A DNA stretch of 64,000 bases from CAZQGO01 sp964593065 (GTDB taxonomy: Bacteria > Oederibacteriota > JAAXVQ01): NCBI GenBank assembly GCA_964593065.1, contig CAZQGO010000003.1:1-64000 (forward strand), read 5' to 3'. Position numbers and translations under genes: made by a program. Positions 11,001-23,000 of the stretch are shown here, one piece after another. The notes beneath the pieces were generated by a model. That model was given only the letters and a program-made list of their open reading frames with translations, was not told where the DNA came from and ran no database searches. How positions within the stretch are numbered: position 1 is the first letter of the stretch; each line of letters begins with the position of its first letter.

Positions 11001-14000
11001 TCCCACTTGCCTTCGCGCACGATTTTTCCCAGACGGGTATACGCCTCCAGGGGCGGGGGCAGGTCAAACTCCGTTTCGCTTCTCTGCTGGGACAAGGGCA
11101 CGACCTTCAAGGCGTACTTGCGGTCGGAAAAGAGGACTTGTCCCAGCAAAACGGGCTGGTTCAGGGTGATGGCGTGGCCGTCCAGGCGCATGCGCAGGCT
11201 GAAGCGCCGTCCGCCGTCGAATTTTTCCTGGACCGCTTCCAGGCCGTGACGCACGCAGGCCTGGAAAGGCGTCTCGGACCCCACGCGCGGGACGAGGAAG
11301 GGGGGCAAGCGCTTCCGGTCCTGGAGCCAGTTCCAGATCTGCCGCGCCATTTCGGGATGGAAGATGAGGTCGTGAGGCTGGGCCAGGCCGATGGCGGACC
11401 AGCTCAGGCCCTCGCTGCGCAGTCGCCTCGCAATGTCCCGGTGGCGGCGCAGCAAGGCGACGGCTTGAGCGGGCCGCAGGGCTTCACGGTTGCGCGGAGA
11501 CAGGACGGCCCACGCGGCGGCCGTCAGTTTCTCCGGCACGTACTTGAGCACGGGCAATTTCCGCCTGGGATCCGTTCGCGTGGGCACGCGCAGCACGTCG
11601 GTTAATTGCTCGCGCTGGAAAAGCCTGACCCCGGCCCGCAGCAGGTCCCGGAGGTCCGCAGGCGCGGGCTGGTTGAAGCCGTAGTACAGGCCTACGCCGG
11701 TGTAAATATCCTTGATCCGGCCCCGCTGCGGCTGATGGGGTGAAACATAAGCGTCCAGGTTCTGCGGATTGTCCACGATCACGGCGTTCCACAGGCGGGT
11801 AAAGGGGGTGCGCGCGGTCTGGGTCAGGAAACGGAGAGTATCCGTAAACCGCATGCCGAAGGTTTCATTCTCGTGGAAAGGATTGCTGACCAGAATTTTA
11901 TCGCCGCCGGCGTTCTCTTCCAAGCCGGCGACCACTTCGGGGTTCAAAAGCAGCCCGGCGAAGGATGTGGCCCAACTGCCGGTAACGCCCGCCACCACCA
12001 CCCGGGCCTGTTCCAGCAGGCGGCGCACGGGGGAATGGATCGGAATGGGTTGTTCGTACGAATCCATGGCATCGAGGCGGTAAACGGGCCGCTCCCGGCC
12101 GACGTCGGGGGCGTTCGGCATGTAGGAAAAACAACCTTGTCCGATGAATTCTTTGCCGTCGCGCGTACGCACCCGCCACTCCTGGCCGAAGGGCTGGTCC
12201 GGGACGGCGATGGCCGCAATGCCCAGGAGGTCGCGGAAGGCCGCAAACGCGGCATAGACGCCGTCGGGATTGATAAAATCCTGGCCCACGCCCCCGGTTT
12301 TGATCATGAGGGCCAGCAGGATAAGGTTGCGCACGCTGTTGTGCGCCACCGGCACCCGATAACGGTCCACGAGCTCCGCCAGTCCCTGGCATTGATCCAA
12401 GATGGCGGACAGGCGCTCCGAGGCCTCTCCGGATTGCGCCACCCGGCTTTCGAATTCGGACCGCAGGGCGCGCACGGCCGGGGCGAATTCCCGGGTTCCG
12501 GCCGGAAAATGACGGCTGAAAAACTCCTGCAGCACCTCGCCCGCAGACCCCAGGTCACTCGCTGCCAGCGTCAGCATGACACGCAGCTGGTCACGGTATC
12601 CCGGCAAGGGTACGCGTTGCTGCATCAGCCAGCGCCCGCGCTGGATGCCCGTGCCGCCGCTGTTGTCCCCGGCGGTGCAGACCGTGGCCAGCGGTTCGTC
12701 GGCCAGCCAGGTTGCGAACTGCGGCAGGATTTCCGCCCCGCCGCTGCCGTGCAGCGTGACGATGGGCGCCTCCCAACGTTGGGCCTGCTCCGCCTCGTCA
12801 AAATCCCTGAGGTTGGCGAGCTGGTGGAGATTCCCCAGCACCGTGTGCAGGTGCCGGACGAACTGCCGGAATTTTTCGGGGTGCCAGGCCCAGGCCCGCT
12901 CGAGCTCGTCCCATTCCTGGTAGAACTGGCGCTTGACCGGGGAGGCGCTCGCGGCCAAGCGGTCGTTGTACAGGCCCGAGCCGATGCGGTACACTGCCCG
13001 GCGGGCCGCCGTCTGCAGCTGGGCGTCACCGAGGAGCCGCAGTTGTTCTCGTTCGACAAATACCGTATCCCCCGCGCCCAGGCTCATCTCCTCCAGCGTG
13101 CCCAGCAGAACATTGGCCGTCAGCGCCAGTTCGTTGCCCGCTTTGTTGTTCGGAAGTTGCGCCAGCCACTCCAGCGCCCCCAGGCGCTGGTCGGCGGAAG
13201 CCTCGGGATCGCGGAGAAGATCCGCCACGGCGGCCCAGTTCTGAAACCGGTTGGCGGGGTCGCGGAAGATCCTGGCCAGTTCCCGGCGCACCCGGGAGGA
13301 TTCCCGGATTTCACGCAGGGTGCGGCTGACCTGCTGCCGCTGCATGAAGGCCAGGCTTTCCGCCGCGGCCAGTTCCAGGGTGATCAATTCGGGATCCGCC
13401 AACTCGGTTTCATTCATGAAATACGTTTGGGGATTCAATTCGAGCTGGGATAGTTGGCGCAGAGCCTGCGCGGCGGTCGGCGGCCTGCCCCGCCTGCCTT
13501 GTTCGGGCTCGGAGAAATCCCGGAGACGATAGGCGCTCTGTTCGCGCACCCAATAATACCCTTCGCCCGCGGCCTGGTGATCCAACACCACCCGCACCAG
13601 GAAATTCCGCGCCTCCTGGAAAGCGGGGTCTTCCGGGGCGTGGACGCTGCCCAGGTTGGCGATGACGCGGGCCAGGAGGATTTCCGTGTTGGTCCAGCGG
13701 CGGATCGCTTCGCGCCAGGTGATGATTTCACGTTCGGCGCTTTTGGCTGCGGAGTAATCCGCGCGCTCGATGGCATTTTGATGTGCGGTCAGAGCCGCCT
13801 GCATGGGCGAGAGTTCCCGGTGGGCCCGCAGCCCCAGTTCGGCCAGCCGGATCAATTCCGGCAGAACCTCGGGATCCCCCAGCTGCTCCAGCACCATCAT
13901 GCCCTGCTGGCTGGCAAAAACCACATCCTCCATCTGCTCCTCATTCAAGGCCACCACGGACATGAAGCCGTTGACGGCCTGCAAATGCGATTGTGCCTGC

Positions 14001-17000
14001 CGGACCATTTGCCGGGTCAGCCTCCCGCGCACCTCCGGCTGCAGGCGGACCAGTTCTGGAATGAATTTATCTTTCAGGCGCAGGAGCACTTCGTCGCTGC
14101 GCTCGGCGTTGAAATAGCTCCCCATCTGCCGCCGCATTTGTTCGCGAACGTATTCGAAGATCGGCTTGTACTCCCGGGTGTTCGGCTTTGCCAGATATTC
14201 CTGGAACGCCCGCTGGGCGATGGGATACTCCGGCAGGGACGGGACGGCGTCGGCCAGGCTCGAGAGCAGGCCCACGAGCATGACCACCATCCAGCCGACC
14301 ACGAAAAAGCGCCGCTGCAGGCGGACCGCGGCCTGGCCGGCCAGGCTGTCGGGCCGGTTCTGAAAGGCAGTGACCGCAAAACGGGGCAGGGCCCGGAAAA
14401 TGCCGGGATAACTCAAATGCCAAAGAATCATGGCGGCTAAGCCCAGGACGGCCAAGCACAGAACGCTCAAGGTCGCGCCGGTGGGCAAGGCCAGGGCCAG
14501 GGCCGCGGCGCCCGCCAGAGTGGCCACGGCCGTGAAGCCGGCCAGGATCGCCGCGCCCTTCATGGCACTGAGGCCGCCCAAGCTCAAGGTAAATAATTCG
14601 TGCAGGGTGGCGCGCCAGTGGTTGCCCGTATGGACTTCGTAAATTTCGTGGATCAACACCGCTCGTTGCGACTTCTCCGGCAAGGACAGGAAATTCGGAT
14701 GCAGGACAATCACGCCGCGCCGGGGGTCCGCGCTTCCGATTTTCAAGCCCTTAAGCCACACCCGCCACGCCGGCTGTTCCGGCATGACCTGAAAATTGGG
14801 CCGCTGGTAGTTTTGCGGCAAACCGCCGCGCTGTTCGAGATCGCCCACGATTCCTTCCATCTGTCTCTGCACCCTCTCGGGCGTCAGGACCGGGCGGGAA
14901 GGATCCGGAAACAGGAGGTGCCGCAAATATCCCAAGCGGGGCCCGAAATACGCAGCCAGCCCAAAGCCCGCGACGCCCCAGAGCGGTGTGAAGAAAACCA
15001 GGGTGATGCCGGGCAGGAAAATCCAGGTCCCGGCCGAAGCGGCCAGAGCCAGCAGCCCGACCAGCGTGAGCAACCCGGCCCACAGGGGGGAGACGCGGAG
15101 CCTGCCCTGGGCCCCGCCCGCCACGAACCGCCGTTCCGGGGGACGGGGTTCGACCGGCGCCGCGGCCCGGTATTCATTCAGAAGCTGCGCCAGACGTTCC
15201 TGGGCGCGTCGCTCCAGGAAGGCCTTGGCCCGCGGGAACAGTGCGGCCGAATACGCGGTGTACTTCCCGACCTTGGCCATGCCGGCGATGGTCACCCGCC
15301 GGAACAAGTCTCCCAGTTCCCGGGCGTTCCGGGGCGTGGGCGCCTCGGCGTATACGGCCGTGGGCGAAATCTTCACCACGTTTTCATGGTTTTCGTTGAT
15401 CTCCGTCTCGATGGCGGTCACGAAATTCGCGATCGCTTCCTGCAGGTTGCCGGAACGATCCAGCGTCCGGGCCAGACGCTGCAAGGGCGCGTCCAGGTCG
15501 CCGTCCTGCAGCTGTTGCAGGAAACGGGCCTGCAGGGAGAGGCGCGCGGCCGGCAGATGCGGGGCCATGATCATTTCGTCCCCGGCCACGTAGCCGAAGA
15601 GATTGTTCAGGATGGAAAAACGGTAGAGCGTCTGTCCGTTTTCCCTGCCGACCGCGTACTGGGCCAGACCGCGTTCGATTGCCCGCCGCACCTGCTCGGC
15701 CGTCCAGCGTTCGTGCGCCGGCCGCCGCTGGTTTTCGGAGACCACCTGCCGGCCCAAAATCTCCCGGGCCGCCTCTTCAAACCGGCCCCCGTGGTAGCGT
15801 CCTTCGAGTTCAATGAGGAAGGCTTTCCCCGGAACGACCAGCATGATCTGGATTTTGTCCGGTCCCTGGCTGGGCGGCGCCCGCGCGATGTAGATTTCCG
15901 GCCGAAAATCCCTGGGGCGGCGGGCGTTCTGCAGGCGTTCCAGCACGAATTTCCTCAGCCCGAATCCGCTCAGGGCCCAAGGCACCAGGCCGTCATAGAG
16001 ATGCTCCCCGGTCTCGTCGCGCAGCGCGCGGTTGTCCTGGAACAGGAGCTGTTCTACGCTCAAGGATTCTCTCAGCGTCGGATCCAGGACGCTGTCGCCG
16101 GTGTGGACGGTCTGGCCGGCGAGATCCGCCAGCTCCACATCCACGGCTACGCTGTTTTTGCCCGGCTTTTGCTTGGCCGCGTGCAGGACATCCCCGGCGC
16201 GTTGCCAGGTGGCCTCGATCCAGGCGGAAAGGTCGGAGCGGCTCAACTCTCCCCGCCGCCATTGGCCCTGCAGTTCCCGGATGCGGTCCGGCGGCCAGGC
16301 GCGGCTGGCGGGTGTCGCGCCCAGGGAGATGGTGGGCGTCCAAAGATAGCCGTCGCGCAGGTAGCGATAATTTTCCTGCCCGAACAAGGCTGCCGACTCC
16401 TCGGGAAGCAGGTCCCCGAGATTGAATAGCCGGGCCTTCCCGGGCGCGCCGGCCTCGGACATGGCCTGTGCCAATTCCACGTAGAACGCTGCCTCAAAAA
16501 AAGTGGAAACGCCCGACCGCAGCAGCAGGCGGGGGCCGTAGAGATCGTCGAAGGCCACGCGCAGGCGTTTGGGATCCCGGTAGCGGCGGCAGATGTTCTC
16601 CACCGCCCTTTCCAGGCGGCGGCGAGCCTCCGGGGAATCCTCAAAGCCGGTGATCTCCAGCACTTGATACTGTTTATGCAGGCGCCGGACCACGTTGTCC
16701 CGCATGGCTTCCATCAACCGGCGCACCTGCTGCGGCTTCAAATTCGCGGGCAGGAGCACGCTGCTCTCGTCCCCTCCGTCGCGGATGCTGAGGCTGCGCC
16801 GAGTGATCCTGCGTGCGGCCGGCGAATGCAGGGCCTCCAGTTTTGCGGACTGAACTTCCTCCAGCAGGAAATTCACGATGCCCTTGCCGTAAATCAGGTT
16901 CAGGGCGGAGAGGTTGTCCACATCCGAGAGCACCAGCCACAGGTCGCCCTGGCTTTCCAGGACTTCGCGGCGCAGGCTTTCGCCTTCGGCCCGGCTGAAG

Positions 17001-20000
17001 AGCCGCCGGGCGGGGCGGAAAGTCTTGGCCCACCAGGCGCGTAAGTTGAAGAAGCTGGAAGAGCGCTCCTCCACCACGGCCGCGACCCGTTCCACCGCCG
17101 TTTCCGGAGAGAGCCGGCCCGAGTCGATGACGACGGCGTCCGCCGCGGGTTTCAGGGGCAGACGCGCGCGCTGGCGGTCGGGTAATTCCGTGCGCTTGAT
17201 GGCCGCTAAAGCGGCATCCAGCTGTTCCCAGGATGGTTCCTGTGCCAGGCTGCGCCGGAGCATTCTTTCCGCCCGCGCCTTGAGGTCGCCGGTGACGTAA
17301 AACTTGATTTTGGCGCGCCGGTCCAGCAGGGTGCCCATGTTCCGGCCCGAAACCACGACATTGTCCCGCCGCGCGAGGTTTAAAATCCTTTGCCGGACAT
17401 CCCGGTCGATCTCCTCGTCCGCACCCAGCCGTGAGGCCGTGGCCACCAGGCGGGCGAAATCCGGCGAACGGCCGTCCATGACTTCCTCCGTGACCTCGGC
17501 GCCGTCCAGATAAACGCGCATCCGTCCGCTGTAGCGGTCCATCTGGATTTCCACCCGCGTGCGGCGCAGGATCCGCCGGGTCTCGGGTGCAGCGGGATCC
17601 AGATGCAGGCGGATCACTTTGAGGCCCAAGGTCCGGTATAGGATGGGGGCGTCCAAATAAATGAAACCGTAATTTTGGGCCAGCGTGCTCCCGATTTCCT
17701 GTTTGCTGACAATATCCGGGCCGTCCAGGGTGATGATCAGTTTGGTCTTGTGGTAGCTGTACACGCCCCAGACGATGAAATAGGCGGCCGCCGCGAACAG
17801 CCAGCCCAGCATGGCAGGCGTCACCACCACCGCCAGCGCGGCCAGGGCGGCGGCCGCGGCCGTAAACACGCCGAACCCGATCATGAAAGCCGCGACCGGG
17901 CGATCGGGCCACAGCAAGCCGCGGCGCACGATGCGCAGCACGCCGAAGCGCCGGGAGGCCTCTCCCGAAGCGAGCAGCAACAAGCTCAGGATGCAGAACG
18001 GCGCCAGGACGGGGAGGAACCCGCCGCCCAAAACCGCCACCACGATGTAGGTCCCGAACACCAGGGCCGTGTTGTGCCGCGCGCGCCGGACCCGTTCATG
18101 CCCGTCCAGCCATTTCACGAACAACGCCAGGAGCGCCACGCCGTCGAGGAGGTGCGCCAGAAACTCGCTGAGCAACACCAGGTAGAACCAATAGGCCAGC
18201 GGCTTGCGGCCATATTTCGCCTCGCGGGCGATATCAACCAGGGAGGGCTGCCCGGTGAAGACCAGGAACGCATTGACGGCCGCCGCCACCCAAGGGTGGG
18301 CCAGCTGATCGTGGGCGCGCACCAGAAGCGGCACGGTTTCCAGCTCCCGGCCTGAGGCGTCCAGCACGCGGCCGGTCAAGACGTCGTAGGTCGCCACCGT
18401 CGCACCGCGTCCGGTCAGCCAGTACCACAGCGTCAATCCCAACTTGGCCAGGGCCAGGGTCGCATAGGGAAGGGACAGGGCGAGGACCGGCGGGAAGAAC
18501 CAGGCCGCAGCCAGCAGGGGCAGCGCCACCAGGAAGAAATTCGCGGCCGATCCGGCCAGGTTCAGAGGCAGGTTTGGAGCCGGAGGTGCTGCGGCTTGGG
18601 AACGGATGATGACGCGGTTGAGTTCCGCATTCAGTTGCCCTAGGCCTCTGAGCCGCAACCTGCCCGGCCGGAAGTCCGGGCGGGTGACCTCCTCCATGAC
18701 CCGAGCCAAAACCTTCTCCAGCCGTTCGGTCCCCTGGAGTACCTGCGGGAAGCGATTCTGCCGGGCGGCCAGCAGGTCCCGCAGCCGTCCCGCCAATTCC
18801 TCGGGGTCGGTGACCGACGCCAGATCGAGCTGTTCCCCGACCGGTTCGGGGGCGGGTGCCCGGCGGGGTTTAAGAAGTTCCGTCAATTCGTCCGGCGGAT
18901 GATTGCGGAAAAGGCGAGAGATGGCCTTGCGCTGCCGCCGGACCTGCGCCTGAAGTCCGTCCCGGACTTCCACATCGGCCTGATAGTCGCCCTCCGGCAG
19001 GCCCAGACGGCGGACAAACTCCATCTGCCTTTCGAGGGTCAGGAGGTCGCTCACGCCGCTTTCCAGGAGCCATTGGAAATCCGGGCCCTGTAAATAGGGG
19101 TAACGGCGCTGCAGTTCGCCCAGCATCTGGAACTCCAGCAACTCATGCGCTACGCCGACCAGCTGGGCGTACACGTCTCCGAACTCCAGATCGACGCCCA
19201 TCCAGCCGGTCCCGGTAAATTGCCCCTCTCCGCCATAGGTGAAATAGGTCACGAACGGTTGAGCCCGGTCGTGGTGGCGCCAGGGGGAACCCTGGCGCGG
19301 CACCGGAACCAACGCCACCGCCAATTCTTTGCCCGCCTCCAGCGCCTTCCCCAGATGAGGTTGGAACATGAGCCGGGTTTGGGCTTCCGCTTCCGTGCGC
19401 GCGAAGCCGAACGCGACCGCCTGGCGCTTGAGGCGCTCCCAGCTGCCCGGCCGGGAAGAATACAGGACCGGTTCCAATTCCGGCATGATTTCCAAGGTCT
19501 TCTTCACCAGAGCGGTCAGGATGTTTCTTTGCACAAAATCCACGGACAGGATGGCGGGCGAGGACAAGTCCAGCCCCAGCACAGATTTCAGCTGCTGCAG
19601 GTAGTGCCGGGCGGAAACGGTCCGGACATAGGCCAGGTGACTCACGGTGGGAAATTGTTGCTCGGCCGGGCGGGAACCATAAAAGGTTTCCAGGGAGGCG
19701 CCGCGTTCGTCGAAAGTCTCATAGGCACCGGACCCGAGGTCGTCCAAACGCACCAGCCGGGCCTCTCCCTCTTGCCACACCAAGTGAAACCGTGCGTTAC
19801 GGCCAGGGAAATCCGGGAAAGGCCGCTCGCACGCCAAAACCTGGCCGGGCCGGGCCTCCAGCTCTCCCCGAACCTGTTCCGGAAGCTCTTCCAGGAGCTT
19901 GGGCGTCACGCGCAGGGTAATTCCCGCCTCGTCCCGGGCCAAGGATCCCGAAAAGATAAAATAATTGGTGGCCGGGCTGAAGCGGCGGCTTGGCAAATGG

Positions 20001-23000
20001 TCCACCGGAGCTTGACGGACCCTCACCTCGCGGGAAGCGCCGGACAAATCGAGCAGCCCCGCCGCCAATCCTAACCAGGCGGGCATGGAAAGGTTCGTGG
20101 CCGTCCCGGCGGATTCCTCCGGCCTGGGCAAATGAACACCGAAAGCGTCCAGCACCGCCGCGGCCAGGCCATAAATCATCCACGCACCCATCCCCAAGGC
20201 GGCCAACCCTCCGAGCCGGCCGAGCAGCCGCGCCCAGAGCGGAGGCCGGCGGTTGGTGGGCGGACGGGCTTGCTGCTGGAGGCTCACGCCCTCCGGGCCG
20301 GTCTGGATGGCGGTTTTCTCCAGTCCCAGCAGGAGCACCAGCCCGGTGGTGTCGTTCAGGACCTCGCACCCCGTGCAGTCCAGGAAACGGGCCAGCCCCT
20401 GTTTCACATTTCCCTGTTCGTCCTGCGCCAGGGTCCTTTCACTCGCCGTGACTTCCGCGCCGCGGACATTGTCTTCGACGTACGGAGCCGTAACCGGGTC
20501 CGCTTTCAGGCGATCGACCGCGTCGCGCAGGCGTCCGGCTTGCGCCCGGGACATGGCCAGAATCGTCCCGTCCTCGGTGACGACCACGACCGCGTCGGAC
20601 AAGCCGCTCAGCGTGATGTCGCGGTCCGTGTTGTTGAACACCACGGTGTTGACGACGCCTTCGAAGTGGATACGCTTCTTGCCCTTCCCGATCCGCTGGT
20701 TTCCGTCGCGGTCCCGCGGCATGGGCATGGAGAGCCAGGTCCCGGCGTCGGCCCACTGGAAATCGTGCTCCGGGGCGTCGGCGGAGATGCCCAGAGTTTC
20801 GATCTCCTCGCCGGTGATTTTTTCATTGATCACGTTGGAGACCGACTGGGCGTATTCCTCCGGTATGCCGGCGTACACGCGCCGCACCGTGTCCCCTTCT
20901 TGTTCCGTGCCCAGGTTGCGGCGGATTTCGGACATGGCCTGCAGCAGGCCCGGGGCGAATTTCTCGAAGGACCGCAAGCCGACACCCGTCCGGACCGCGA
21001 ACATGCTGGTGTTCCAGGTTCCCAGGCCGCCGGCCACGATGGCCTGCGCCTCCGCCCGCGAGGGTTTTTCCTTGAACCCGCGTCCACCGTGGATCCAGGC
21101 GCCCAGTTTCGAGGGCCCGCCCCGCAGGATGTAACCGAGTTCGGTGGAGGCGGACTCCGGCAGTTTCCCGATCATGGCCCAGGCCGGGCGGTTCTGCGCG
21201 GCCTTAATGGCCGACAGCACCGCCGCCTGAAAATTTTCCTCGCGGACGATGACGTGGTCCGACGCCAGAATCACCGCGGCGTGGTCGTCCCCGAATTTTT
21301 GCTGCAACTTCATCAGCAGCAGGGCCATGGCGGGGCCGGTGTTCTTGCTTGCGGGCTCGACGATGATGTTGTCGCTCGGAAATTCCTCCGGCAGTTGTTC
21401 GCGGATCTGCTCCACCAGGGCCTGCCGGGTGGAGATGAAGATCCGTTGCGGGGGAATGTTCAGGCGGCGGGCGCGCTCGTAGGTCTCCCGCAGCATGGTG
21501 ATATCCTTGTCCAGCAGGCAGAGCTGTTTGGGGCGTTTGACGCGGCTCAGCGGCCACAGCCGCGTACCCCCGCCGCCGGCCAGGATGACGACCGAGGCGC
21601 GCGAGACGTCGGTTTCTCGGATGTCGAGCCGGTAGTACTCCTGGACGCCTCCGCGGAGGATGCGGGCGTCCACGCCCCCCAAGCCTTCCCGCTCGGCTTC
21701 CGGCGAGGCGAGATACTCCAGGACTTCCCGGGCCGTGGCTTCGGACACGCCCAGCCGTCCGGACAAGGCAGCGGCCGTCACCCTTTCGCCGTCGAGGATG
21801 ATTTGCCGCGCAGGTTCGGCCAGGCCGAGGAGCCGCTGGTGGACCAGGTGGTAGCTGAAAAACGGGAACAACAGGAACAACAAGGCATTGGAGAACAGGA
21901 AGATCAGGATGAGGGGCAAGAGCCCGCTGGTCCAAAGAGGCAGGCTGAGGACCAGGGCAAAGGCCGTGCCGGCGCAGAGAAGCATATTTTGTGGCCGGTT
22001 CAGCCATCGGAAAACCGCGCCCCAGCGGGGGCTGAGGCGAATCCGCCGCAACAGCACCAAGGAGGCCGAGATGTCCTGCCGGGTCAGGATGAGCCGCGTC
22101 ACGAACGGCGCGGCCAGGGCCACGATGCCAACCAGCCATAGGCCCGTACCGTACGCGGCCAGTCCGCCGGAAAAGGTCAGGATCGTGGCGGCGCCAAACA
22201 TGAGGAAGGCCACCCCCAGATAGAGCGTCAGTTGGGACCCGGTGATGCGCCGCAGTTCCTGGATCAGGGGATTCGCGGGCCGCGACACGGGTGCGTGCAG
22301 GTTGCGGACCCTGACCCCCTGGCCGTCCCTTTCCACGCGCACATTCTGAACATCCACCGTGACCACCAGCCCGCGATCGGCGGCGACTTGGTTATGATCG
22401 GCCTCTCCGAAAAAGCGGATCAGGCTTCGTCCGCCGGCGGCTTGACTCTCCGCCGCGTCCAAGTCCCGGGCATACCAGGCCGTATCCGGATCGGCCCGCA
22501 GGCGGGCGATGATCTCCGGGAGGCGGCCGATGCCGGCTTTCGGCATGACCAAAACCACACTCCGGTTGGCGACCACTACGGCATCCCGCAGGCCTTCCAC
22601 GCTCACGGGAACACCGCTGGAATAGACGACCGAATCCTCCGTGTTCAGGGCGCGGATACCCCGGGTTCCAGGGCCGACCAGCTGATTCCCGTGTTTGTCC
22701 TTGCGCGCGGTCAGCAGGTCCCAGCGGTTTTCCTCGTCCCAGGGGAAGTGCACGGGGATCATGCGCAGGCTGGTTTCGTCCCCGTCCCGGACCTGCCCGA
22801 GGACCTTGCGCTCCACCGACCCGCCCCAGCCCTCCAGGCCGGCGTAAATCCGGCCCGCGAGTTCACCCACCTCCCGCCCCGTCCCGGCCCGGGCCAGACG
22901 CCGCACGCCCTCCGCGATCCGGGGCGCATATCTCTCGTAGGCCGCCAGGGCGGTGGAAACCCGCACGGCGTACATGCCGGAGTTGATGCTGACGTCTCCG

